Below are positions 20,285 to 27,703 of a stretch of 64,000 bases of DNA, piece after piece; the stretch's first letter is position 1; each line of letters opens with the position of its first letter. The position numbers and the translations under genes were made by a program. The notes beneath the pieces are model-generated. The model saw nothing but the letters and a program-made list of their open reading frames with translations, had not been told where the DNA came from and made no database searches. The stretch is from Achromobacter aegrifaciens (GTDB taxonomy: Bacteria > Pseudomonadota > Gammaproteobacteria > Burkholderiales > Burkholderiaceae_B), in the NCBI RefSeq assembly GCF_902859735.1, contig NZ_CADIJY010000001.1, positions 372,001-436,000 of the forward strand, written 5' to 3'.

Positions 20285-21798
20285 GAGGTCTCCTTCAGGG
20301 CCGCGTCGCGCACGGCGTTTTTCAGTACCTTGCCCACGCTGGAGCGCGGCAGGCTGTCATGGATGTGGAATTGCTTGGGCGTGGCCACGGGGCCGAGCAG
20401 GGCGCGCACGTGCGCCTTCAACTCGTCCGCGCTGGCCTGCGCGCCGGGATGGAACTGCACGGCGGCATGGACCGCTTCACCCCACTTGTCGTCGGGCAGT
20501 CCGAACACCGAGCACTCGTAGACGGCGGGATGCGCGGACAGCGCGTTCTCCACGTCCACCGGGTAGATGTTGAAGCCGCCGGTGATGATCACGTCGCGCA
20601 GCCGGTCCTTCAGGAACAGATAGCCGCGCGCATCGATCAGGCCGGTGTCGCCGGTATGCAGCCAGCCGTCCACCACCGTTTCGGCGGTTTTTTCGGGCAG
20701 GCGCCAGTAGCCCGACATGACCAGGTCGCCCTGCACCACGACCTCGCCGATCTCGCCGCGCGGCAGCAGCGCGCCGTCGGGCGACATGATGGCCACGTCG
20801 CTGAGCCAGGTGACGCGTCCGACCGAGGCGCGGTTCTCCGGCGCTTCCAGGTCGGCGGGGCGCAGCACCGTCATGATCTGCGGCGCCTCGGTCTGGCCGT
20901 AGGTGGTGCCCAGCACAGGGCCGAAGAATTCGCGCGCCCGATCGATCTTTTCCACGGGCATGGGCGCGCCGCCGTAGATCAGGTTGCGCAGCCGGGGGAA
21001 GTCGGCGCGCGAGACGCCGGGCTGCGCCATGATCATGTAGATCAGTGTAGGCGGCATGAAGCTCAGCGTGCCGCCGCGCTCGCGGAAGGCGGCGGTGATG
21101 CTGGCCGGCGTGACGCCATCCAACAGCAGATGGGCGCCGCCGCGCGCCAGCACCGGCAAGAGGTATGTGCCGGTGCCGTGCGTGATGGGGGCGGCCACGA
21201 CATAGCGGTCTTCGTGGGTCAGGCCCCAGCTCATGATCTGGTTGATGATGCCCGCGTTCCACGCGTGGTACGGCTGCATCACGCCCTTGGGCAGGCCGGT
21301 GGTGCCGCCTGTGAACTTGATGGCCTGGGTGGCGTCGCGCGGTAGCGCGTGGCGCTGCGGCTCGCGTCCGGCGCAGCGGGCCAGCAGCTTATCCAGCGCC
21401 AGCGGCGCCGATGCGTCGCCCAGATGGATGTGGCGGCGGCGTTGCGGCGCCTGGGCCGGAGGCGCCAGCGGCGCGCCCACGCCGTCCACGATCACGATGG
21501 ACGGCTCGGTGGCGTCCAGGATGCGCCCGATCTCGCGCTCCGTGCTGCGGTAGTTGAGCGGCACCCACACCTTGCCGCTGGCCAGCACGGCCAGCAGCGC
21601 CAGGATGTGCCGCGCGGAGTTGCCGGCGCAGATCGCCACCCGCGTCTGCGGCGCGGGATCCAGTTCTTGCAAGGCCGCGGCCAGCGCCCGCGTATCGGCG
21701 GCCAATTGCGAGTAAGTGACCTGGCCTTCGGGACCGTCCAGCGCGATGCGCTCCGGATACTGCTCGGCCGCGCGGAAGAAGAAATCTATCGGGTACAT
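20281..21798 (-). CDS. Acyl-CoA synthetase (AMP-forming)
   Basis: A 505-residue ANL-superfamily adenylating enzyme. Motifs: P-loop FTGGTTGLPKGV (about 166-178), YGQTEAPQ (A5), GWLHTGDTG (A7), DRLRDVIITGGFNIYPVDVE (A8) and the C-terminal catalytic lysine in SSVGKVLKNAVR. It activates a carboxylic acid as its CoA thioester. It overlaps the downstream citryl-CoA-lyase-like gene by 4 nt and lies 10 nt after the Bug gene, so it acts on whatever that binding protein imports or on a product from it. Specificity cannot be read from the sequence. Confidence 0.88.
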   Translation of the reverse strand: MYPIDFFFRAAEQYPERIALDGPEGQVTYSQLAADTRALAAALQELDPAPQTRVAICAGNSARHILALLAVLASGKVWVPLNYRSTEREIGRILDATEPSIVIVDGVGAPLAPPAQAPQRRRHIHLGDASAPLALDKLLARCAGREPQRHALPRDATQAIKFTGGTTGLPKGVMQPYHAWNAGIINQIMSWGLTHEDRYVVAAPITHGTGTYLLPVLARGGAHLLLDGVTPASITAAFRERGGTLSFMPPTLIYMIMAQPGVSRADFPRLRNLIYGGAPMPVEKIDRAREFFGPVLGTTYGQTEAPQIMTVLRPADLEAPENRASVGRVTWLSDVAIMSPDGALLPRGEIGEVVVQGDLVMSGYWRLPEKTAETVVDGWLHTGDTGLIDARGYLFLKDRLRDVIITGGFNIYPVDVENALSAHPAVYECSVFGLPDDKWGEAVHAAVQFHPGAQASADELKAHVRALLGPVATPKQFHIHDSLPRSSVGKVLKNAVRDAALKETS

Positions 21799-21808
21799 CC
21801 TGGTGTTC

Positions 21809-22792
21809 CTAGTTGGCTTTGAGGTTGGCGCTCTTGACGACCTTGCCCCATTTGTCGATCTCGCTGGCGATCTTCTGGGCGTAGGTCTCGGGGGTGTTGG
21901 GCTGCTGTGGCGCGTAGAAGCCGGATTGCTGGTAGGACGCCTGCAGCGCCGGGCTGGCCAGCGCCTTGTTGATGGCCTGGTTCAAGCGCTCGACGACGGG
22001 CTTGGGGGTGCCGGCCGGCGCCATCACGCCGAACCAGGATTCCACCTCGAAGCCGGGCAGGCCGGATTCGGCCAGCGTGGGCGTGTCGGGCGCGGAGGGC
22101 AGGCGCTGCGGCGAGGTCACGCCGATGGCGCGCAGCTTGCCGGCCTGCACGTGCGGCAGCGACGAGGGCAGGTTGTCGAACATGGAATCCACCTGGCCGC
22201 CTAGCAGGTCGGCCACGGCCGGGCCGCTGCCGCGGTACGGCACGTGCAGGATGTCGGTGCCGGTCTGCATCTTGAACAGCTCGCACGACAGGTGGATGGA
22301 CGAGCCGCTGCCGGAAGAGGCGCAGGTCAGCTTGCCCGGATTCTTCTTCGCGTAGGCCACGTATTCCTGCACGGTCTTGACCGGCAGCTTGGGGTTGACG
22401 ACCAGGATGTTCGGAATGGTCGCCAGCAGACCCACGGGCTCGAAGCCCTTCACGAAGTCATAGTTGAGCTGGCTGTACAGCGTGCGGTTGATGGTGTTGG
22501 CGATGGAACCCACATACAGCGTGTAGCCGTCTGGCGCGGCGCGCGAGACGATTTCCGCGCCTATGTTGCTGTTGGCGCCGGTCTTGTTCTCCACCACGAT
22601 GGTCTGGCCCAATTCTTCCGAGAGGGACTTCGCCATCAGGCGCGCCACGATGTCGGTGGCGCCGCCCGCCGCGTAGCCGACGACCAGCGTCACGGGACGC
22701 TCGGGATAGGGCTTGGCCGCCAGGGCCGGGGCCGCGAGCAGCGCACCCAGGGCGGCCGCCGCGGCGGCCCACCGCTTGCTTTGCATCTTCAT
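21809..22792 (-). CDS. Bug/TctC family periplasmic substrate-binding protein
   Basis: A 327-residue tripartite tricarboxylate transporter receptor with a signal peptide (MKMQSKRWAAAAAALGALLA…ALA). The Bug pattern is clear: YPERPVTLVVGYAAGGATD, VVENKTGANSNIGAEIVSRA, PDGYTL, HVPYRGSGPAVADLLGGQVD. Bug proteins bind small carboxylates such as citrate, glutamate or aromatic acids. Membrane partners (TctA/TctB) are not adjacent, as is common for the expanded Bug family. It is the first gene of the operon controlled from the IclR-side promoter, and GGAG lies 8 nt before the start. Confidence 0.92.
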   Translation of the reverse strand: MKMQSKRWAAAAAALGALLAAPALAAKPYPERPVTLVVGYAAGGATDIVARLMAKSLSEELGQTIVVENKTGANSNIGAEIVSRAAPDGYTLYVGSIANTINRTLYSQLNYDFVKGFEPVGLLATIPNILVVNPKLPVKTVQEYVAYAKKNPGKLTCASSGSGSSIHLSCELFKMQTGTDILHVPYRGSGPAVADLLGGQVDSMFDNLPSSLPHVQAGKLRAIGVTSPQRLPSAPDTPTLAESGLPGFEVESWFGVMAPAGTPKPVVERLNQAINKALASPALQASYQQSGFYAPQQPNTPETYAQKIASEIDKWGKVVKSANLKAN

Positions 22793-22810
22793 TGTTGTCT
22801 CCGTCCTGTT

Positions 22811-22891
22811 TGTCTAATATTTGGACAGCTCTGCGTCTGCCCGGATTCATATTGGGCTTTGATAGGGGCCTCATCAACGCAAGCTGTCCAA
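22811..22891. promoter_or_regulatory. IclR-type operator region between bug and iclR
   Basis: TGTCTAATATTTGGACA (22811-22827) is an imperfect palindrome with arms TGTCyAA/TTrGACA. In addition TTGGACAGCT (22821-22830) recurs as its exact reverse complement AGCTGTCCAA (22882-22891), just before the iclR ATG. A protein binding both could repress iclR and control the bug operon. Assignment to the adjacent IclR is inference from position. Confidence 0.6.
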
Positions 22892-22894
22892 AAA

Positions 22895-23692
22895 ATGAAC
22901 AAACCAGAATCCGAAGGCTCGGGGCCGCGCGTATTGCGCCGCGGGCTGCGCGTGCTGGGCGTGCTGCGGCAGGCGGGGGCGGCGGGCATGCACGTGGTCG
23001 ACATCGCGCGCGCTGCGGGCATGCAGCGGACCACGGCCTATCGCTATCTCGACGTGCTGGTGCAGGAGGGCTACGCCTTGCGCGAGTCCGAGGCGCCGCG
23101 CTGGCGCGTGGCTGAGCTGGGCGTGATGATGGCGGGCGATCCGCATGCGCAGGCTGTGCGCGACCTGCGGCCGGTGCTGCGCCAGATCAGCGACGTCAGC
23201 GGCGATTCCGCTTTTCTCATCTGCCGCGCGGGCAACGATTCGCTTTGCCTGCACCGTGAAGTGGGCAACTATCCCGTGCAGGTGCTGGCGGTCACGGTGG
23301 GCCACCGCCAGCCGCTGGGCGTGGGGGCGGCCGGGCTGGCGCTATTGGCCGCGCTGCCGCCGGACGAGTCGGAAGAGGTGATTGCGCAGAACGAGCAGGC
23401 GCTGCGCGCCTACGGCGGCATGACGGTGGCGCAGATGCGGCGCCTGGTGGAGAACACGCGCGGGCGCGGCTGGTCGGTGGTGGGCAACGCGGCGGTGCCG
23501 GGCGTGTTGGGGGTGGGCGTGGCCTTGTGCGACGCGGGCGGATATCCGCGCCTGGCCGTCAGCGTGTCCAGCCTGATCGGCCGCATGCAGGCGGCGCGCC
23601 AGCGCAATATCGCCGACCTGATCCGCGCCCAGTTGGCGCAGGATGAGGTCAGGACGCAGCGCTGGGCGCTGCCGGGATTTCCCGCGGCTTAG
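22895..23692 (+). CDS. IclR family transcriptional regulator
   Basis: A 265-residue regulator with an N-terminal winged helix-turn-helix (RRGLRVLGVLRQAG…VDIARAAGMQRTTAYRYLDVL, about 14-55) and a C-terminal IclR effector domain (DSLCLHREVG, VTVGHRQPLGVGAAGLALLA, SSLIGRM). It faces the Bug–ligase–lyase operon, and a 10-bp inverted repeat lies in the shared promoter, so it probably regulates that operon in response to its substrate. I chose the ATG at 22895, where the family similarity begins. Its last 4 nt overlap the convergent DUF934 gene. Confidence 0.9.
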   Translation: MNKPESEGSGPRVLRRGLRVLGVLRQAGAAGMHVVDIARAAGMQRTTAYRYLDVLVQEGYALRESEAPRWRVAELGVMMAGDPHAQAVRDLRPVLRQISDVSGDSAFLICRAGNDSLCLHREVGNYPVQVLAVTVGHRQPLGVGAAGLALLAALPPDESEEVIAQNEQALRAYGGMTVAQMRRLVENTRGRGWSVVGNAAVPGVLGVGVALCDAGGYPRLAVSVSSLIGRMQAARQRNIADLIRAQLAQDEVRTQRWALPGFPAA

Positions 23693-24234
23693 GCGGCTGC
23701 CGGCGTCGGCACGCGGTAGGTCTTCTGGTAATGCACCGTGAAGGTCTTGAACGCGTCCAGGGCCTTGTGCGGATCGTGGCCGGGCTTGACCAGGAAGCTG
23801 TCGAAGCCGACGCGCGCCTGGTAGTGGATGGTATCGATCATCACGTCGCCGACCGCGCGCAGTTCGCCTTGCCATTGGTAGCGCGTGCGCAGCAGCTGCG
23901 CCAGCGAATAGCCTCGGCCATCGGTGTAGACCGGGAAGTCGACGGCGATGAAGGCGATGCCGGCGGGGTCCAGCGTGCCGTCGGCTTCTGCCAGGTCGCG
24001 CAGGTCGGCGTCGGGGTCAAGCAGTACCGCGACCGGATGCTGGTGGCGGCGCAAGGTGGCGCGCGAGATCTTCCAGACGGAAAGCGGCACGATCCAGCCC
24101 GGCGCGTCGCCAGGCACCTGGCCTTCGGCGGGGACCTCGGGTTCAGGCGTGAAGACGCGCGAGGCGTCGGCTTCCAGGCGGCCGTTGCGGATCAGGTGCG
24201 GGCCGGGGGCGTCGTGCGGATAGATTTCAGACAT
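23689..24234 (-). CDS. DUF934 family protein (sulfite reductase accessory)
   Basis: A 181-residue protein of the DUF934 family, recognised by VLLDPDADLRDLAE, IAVDFPVYTDGRGYSLAQLLR and GDVMIDTIHYQARVGFDSF. In betaproteobacteria it sits next to the CysI-type reductase; here it overlaps the reductase stop by 8 nt. A role in assimilatory sulfite or nitrite reduction is likely from context but no activity is known. The wider cysH–cysD–cysN genes often found after it are absent here. Confidence 0.85.
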   Translation of the reverse strand: MSEIYPHDAPGPHLIRNGRLEADASRVFTPEPEVPAEGQVPGDAPGWIVPLSVWKISRATLRRHQHPVAVLLDPDADLRDLAEADGTLDPAGIAFIAVDFPVYTDGRGYSLAQLLRTRYQWQGELRAVGDVMIDTIHYQARVGFDSFLVKPGHDPHKALDAFKTFTVHYQKTYRVPTPAAA

Positions 24235-25969
24235 GGGCGGCCTCGGCTTGCTGCGCGGGTTTGGCGAAGGCGGGATCGGAGTAGACGTCCTGCTTGAAGG
24301 GGTCGATGCCGACCCGGTCCACCACGTCGATGAAGCGTTCCTCTTCGCTGTCGCGCAGGCCCAGGTAAGTGCGGATCAGGCGGTCCACCACGCCAGCGAC
24401 CTGCTCGCGTGCGAACGACGGGCCGATGATGCGGCCGATGGCGGCGCCGCCGCCGCGCGTGGATTCGATATCGGGCAACGGCTTGGCGGCGCCGTTCTGG
24501 CGTCCGCCGATGGTGACCTGATACCACTCTTCGCCGGCCTTATCGACCCCGAGGATGCCGATGTGGCCCACGTGATGGTGGCCGCAGGAGTTGATGCAGC
24601 CCGAGATGTTCAGGTCCAGCTCGCCGATCTCGAACAGGTAGTCGAGGTTGTCGAACTGGCGCTGGATGGCTTCGGCCACGGGGATGGAGACGGCATTGGC
24701 CAGCGCGCAGAAATCCCCGCCCGGACAGGCGATGATGTTGGTCAGCAGGCCGATGTTGGGCGTGGCCAGGTTCAGCGCCTGCAACGTGGTCCAGAGATCG
24801 TGCAGGCGCGCGCGGCGCACGTCGGCCAGGATCAGGTTCTGCTCGTGCGAGACGCGCAGTTCGCCGAAGCCGTAGTCGTCGGCCAGGTCGGCTACCGCGT
24901 CCATCTGGTCGGCGGTGATGTCGCCCGGGGGCACGCCGGTGGGCTTGAGCGACACGGTGACGGCGGCATAGCCGGCCACCTTGTGCGGATGCACGTTGGT
25001 GCGCAGCCAGCGCGCAAAGCGCGGATCGGCGGCGGCCAGCGCGGCGGTGTTGTCCACATCCTGCGCGGCAGCGGCATCGTATTGCGGCCAGACGAAACGG
25101 GCCTTGATGCTGTCGACGAATTCCTGGGTGATGGTGTCCGGGCCGCCCTTGATGAGCTGCCACTGTTCATCCACCTGCTGCGCATAGACTTCCGGCGTCA
25201 GGTCCTTGACCAGGATCTTGATGCGCGCCTTGTACTTGTTGTCGCGGCGGCCGTGCAGGTTGTAGACCCGCAGCGCGGCCTGCAGATAGGTCAGCAGGTC
25301 CTGCCATTCGACGAAGGGATTGATCAGCTTGCCGACGATGGGCGTGCGGCCCAGCCCGCCGCCCACCCAGACGCGAAAGCCCAGCTTGCCGTCGCGTTCG
25401 ACGGCTTGCAGGCCGATGTCGTGCACGCCCACGGCCGCGCGGTCCTGCACGGCGCCGCTGACCGCGATCTTGAACTTGCGCGGCAGGAAGGCGAACTCCG
25501 GGTGCAGCGTGGACCACTGGCGGATGATCTCGCACCAAACCAGCGGATCCACCAGCTCGTCCGGCGCGACGCCGGCGAAGTGGTCGGTGGTGGTGTTGCG
25601 GATGCAGTTGCCGCTGGTCTGGATGGCATGCATCTGCACCGTGGCAAGTTCGGCCAGGATGGCCGGCACGTCTTCCAGCTTGGGCCAGTTGAACTGGATG
25701 TTCTGGCGGGTGCTGAAATGGCCGTAGCCGCGGTCCCATTTGCGGGCGATGTGCGCCAGCGTGCGCAATTGGCGCGACGCCAGGATGCCGTAGGGAATGG
25801 CGACGCGCAGCATGGGCGCGTGGCGCTGGATGTACAGGCCGTTCTGCAGGCGCAAAACGCGGAATTCATCTTCCGTTAGTTGGCCATCGAGGAAGCGGCG
25901 CGTCTGGTCGGAGAATTGCGCCACGCGTTGCTCGACTAGCTGCTGGTCGACGGGGTCATACACGTACAT
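24227..25969 (-). CDS. cysI: Nitrite/sulfite reductase, CysI-type hemoprotein
   Basis: A 580-residue siroheme/[4Fe-4S] reductase. The two ferredoxin-like halves are present: N-terminal GHFSTRQNIQFNWPKLEDVP with TSGNCIRNTTTDHFAG, and C-terminal NLILADV and TNIIACPGGDFC. The cluster/siroheme cysteines are in ACPGGDFC (Cx5C) and GCINSCGHHH (Cx3C). It reduces sulfite to sulfide (or nitrite to ammonia) with six electrons. The ATG at 25969 (MYVYDPVDQQLVEQRV) is preferred to an upstream in-frame codon because family similarity starts there. It overlaps DUF934 by 8 nt. Sulfite is the likelier substrate from the DUF934 context. Confidence 0.9.
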   Translation of the reverse strand: MYVYDPVDQQLVEQRVAQFSDQTRRFLDGQLTEDEFRVLRLQNGLYIQRHAPMLRVAIPYGILASRQLRTLAHIARKWDRGYGHFSTRQNIQFNWPKLEDVPAILAELATVQMHAIQTSGNCIRNTTTDHFAGVAPDELVDPLVWCEIIRQWSTLHPEFAFLPRKFKIAVSGAVQDRAAVGVHDIGLQAVERDGKLGFRVWVGGGLGRTPIVGKLINPFVEWQDLLTYLQAALRVYNLHGRRDNKYKARIKILVKDLTPEVYAQQVDEQWQLIKGGPDTITQEFVDSIKARFVWPQYDAAAAQDVDNTAALAAADPRFARWLRTNVHPHKVAGYAAVTVSLKPTGVPPGDITADQMDAVADLADDYGFGELRVSHEQNLILADVRRARLHDLWTTLQALNLATPNIGLLTNIIACPGGDFCALANAVSIPVAEAIQRQFDNLDYLFEIGELDLNISGCINSCGHHHVGHIGILGVDKAGEEWYQVTIGGRQNGAAKPLPDIESTRGGGAAIGRIIGPSFAREQVAGVVDRLIRTYLGLRDSEEERFIDVVDRVGIDPFKQDVYSDPAFAKPAQQAEAAHV

Positions 25970-26100
25970 GTCTACTGCCCTTGAAGTCTTCTCGGTCTGG
26001 ATCCCGGCGGTCGCCCGGCGCAATGCGGCAGGAGAAAGGGGTTCATAACCGTAACAGGCAGCTGTAGCGACCGTCTAAGTCATTCTGGTAATAAGATAAT

Positions 26101-26182
26101 GGGGCCCCCACGCTGCACGCGCTTGCGCGCGCTTGCTGCCCCCCGAGGGGGCTGTCCCGCCTTGGGGCGGCCCGGCGGCGGG
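26101..26182. repeat. GC-rich intergenic repeat-like element
   Basis: Non-coding stretch with stacked inverted repeats: GGGGCCCCC at the left, an alternating CGCGCTTGCGCGCGC middle, CCCCCCGAGGGGGC, and CCCGCCTTGGGGCGG followed by CCCGGCGGCGGG. I recognise this layout (CCCCCGAGGGGG next to a GC arm) as a common intergenic element in Burkholderiales. Only one copy was seen in this window. It lies between two minus-strand genes and may act as a transcription or mRNA-end structure. Confidence 0.6.
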
Positions 26183-26208
26183 ACGGCCATTCTTGCGGGA
26201 CGGTGGAT

Positions 26209-26400
26209 TTACAACGCGGCGTTCACCGCCCAGCGCGCGACCAGCACCAGAATGACCACCAGACAAGCCGCCATCAGCAGCCCGGTCAATATCAATGGCG
26301 CCGGCTTGTTGTTGGCGATGTCGGCATCGTAGCCCCGTCCGCGGCGCACGCCGAAGAATCCCCACAGCACGGATTTGACCGTGCGCAAGAAACTCAGCAT
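26209..26400 (-). CDS. DUF2970 small membrane protein
   Basis: A 63-residue protein (MLSFLRTVKSVLWGFFGVRR…) with the basic N-terminus of the DUF2970 family and one C-terminal transmembrane helix (about 36-58, PLILTGLLMAACLVVILVLV). The start at 26400 has a strong Shine-Dalgarno AGGAGAG, which settles it against longer readings. Members are conserved in betaproteobacteria, function unknown. It lies between the LysR gene and cysI on the same strand, separated from cysI by the repeat-like element. Confidence 0.8.
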   Translation of the reverse strand: MLSFLRTVKSVLWGFFGVRRGRGYDADIANNKPAPLILTGLLMAACLVVILVLVARWAVNAAL

Positions 26401-26476
26401 GTTGTCTCTCCTGGCGTCGTGGCGGATAGCGCCAATGTAGGCTGCCGGACGTCGGGGAAACAGATGCAGATCCGCC

Positions 26477-27412
26477 TTACCTGACCGTATCAGACGCCGA
26501 ACCGGCCGGGGCGCCGATGCCGCGCACGATGTGGTCCAGCAGTTCGCGCGCGGCGGGGGACACATGGCGGCCGGCGCGGCTCAGTACGTGCAGGCTGCCC
26601 TGGTTGAGGATGGGATTGGCCAGCGGCAGGCTGGCCAGGCGCTGGGCGCGCAGGTCGGCCGTGACCGCGATGGGCGGCGTCAGCGCATAGCCGATGCCGG
26701 CGGCGGCGAATTGCCACAGTGCCTTGAAGGACGAAGTGGTGAGCACGTTGCGCAGCCTGACCTGTTCGCTGATTTCGGCGGCCTGGATGTGCTGGCGCAC
26801 GCCGAACCCCTCCTGCATGGACGCGCCGGGATACTCGGCCAGGTCGGTCAGCAGCAGGGGACGGCGCAGCAGCGTCAGCGGGTGGTCCTCGCGCACGATG
26901 GCGCGGATGGGTTCGGGCCGCGAATAATGGGTGCGCAGGCGGGCGTCGTTGGGCGGCTGGAACACCAGCCCTATGTAGGCGCGGTCATCGACGATGCGCT
27001 GCACGATCTCGGACGTGCGCGCGACGTCGATGTCCAGCGTGACCTCCGGGTGGCTGCGCCAGTAGCCCGGCAGCACGCGTTCGAACATCAGCTCCACGAA
27101 GCCCTCGCCCAGCACCAGGTCTATGTGTCCCCGTTCGGCCTTGCGCAAGCTGTCGATCTCGGAGAAGAAGCTCTCCTGGATGTCCTGCTGGCGCTTGATG
27201 TAGCGCGCCAGGATGTGGCCCGCGTCGGTCGGCACTACGCCCCGTCCGCGGCGTTCGAACAGGGCGATGCCGCAGTCGCGTTCCAGGGCGGCTATGGCGC
27301 GGCTGACGGCGGACGGGTCCATGTCCAGCACTTCGGCGGCGCCGCGCACCGAGCCGCGGCTCATGACCTGCATGAAATAGTGGGTGCGGCGGGCGTCGAG
27401 TTTTTCGTCCAT
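26477..27412 (-). CDS. LysR family transcriptional regulator
   Basis: A 311-residue regulator: N-terminal winged helix (GSVRGAAEVLDMDPSAVSRAIAAL, about 18-42, then LFERRGRGVVPTDAG) and a C-terminal periplasmic-binding-like effector domain. The helix is unusual in having DMDPSAVSR where most LysR proteins have xxSQPAVSx. The ATG at 27412 gives the usual start (DEKLDARRTHYFMQVMSRG). It faces the DUF3100 gene, the natural target; palindromes at 27474-27537 lie between them. Confidence 0.9.
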   Translation of the reverse strand: MDEKLDARRTHYFMQVMSRGSVRGAAEVLDMDPSAVSRAIAALERDCGIALFERRGRGVVPTDAGHILARYIKRQQDIQESFFSEIDSLRKAERGHIDLVLGEGFVELMFERVLPGYWRSHPEVTLDIDVARTSEIVQRIVDDRAYIGLVFQPPNDARLRTHYSRPEPIRAIVREDHPLTLLRRPLLLTDLAEYPGASMQEGFGVRQHIQAAEISEQVRLRNVLTTSSFKALWQFAAAGIGYALTPPIAVTADLRAQRLASLPLANPILNQGSLHVLSRAGRHVSPAARELLDHIVRGIGAPAGSASDTVR

Positions 27413-27473
27413 GGCGGGGCTCCGTGGCGGGGAGTGCGGCGGCAGATCCACAGATACAATCTAGGGTTTACCC

Positions 27474-27537
27474 TTGCATGAATCGAGATCATGCAAAATT
27501 TTCCCTGGAAAAGCCTGTCCGTTGCATTTTACGCAAC
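27474..27537. promoter_or_regulatory. Paired palindromes in the lysR–DUF3100 promoter
   Basis: TTGCATG (27474-27480) and its exact reverse complement CATGCAA (27490-27496) are separated by 9 nt. A second inverted repeat, GTTGC (27521-27525) / GCAAC (27533-27537), lies 25 nt further on. Both share the TTGCnT…GCAA half-site look, suggesting a recognition site and an activation site for the LysR protein. Confidence 0.5.
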
Positions 27538-27703
27538 GTTTATGCGCCAGCCCTGTCATGGTTGCGCGCCGGGCCCCCGGCGAAAATCGGCCCTGCTGCG
27601 CGCGCCGTCGCCGCCGCCGCGCTGCGACGCCCATTGCGGGCGCCGGCCGGCCGGGATCGCGGCGGGCAGCCACGACGACTATTCACGTACTCAGGGGAAT
27701 CCG

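Noticed and set aside
26101-26182. CRISPR or insertion-sequence end
   Set aside because: No regular repeat-spacer pattern, no transposase gene and no target-site duplication; better explained as a GC-rich intergenic repeat element.
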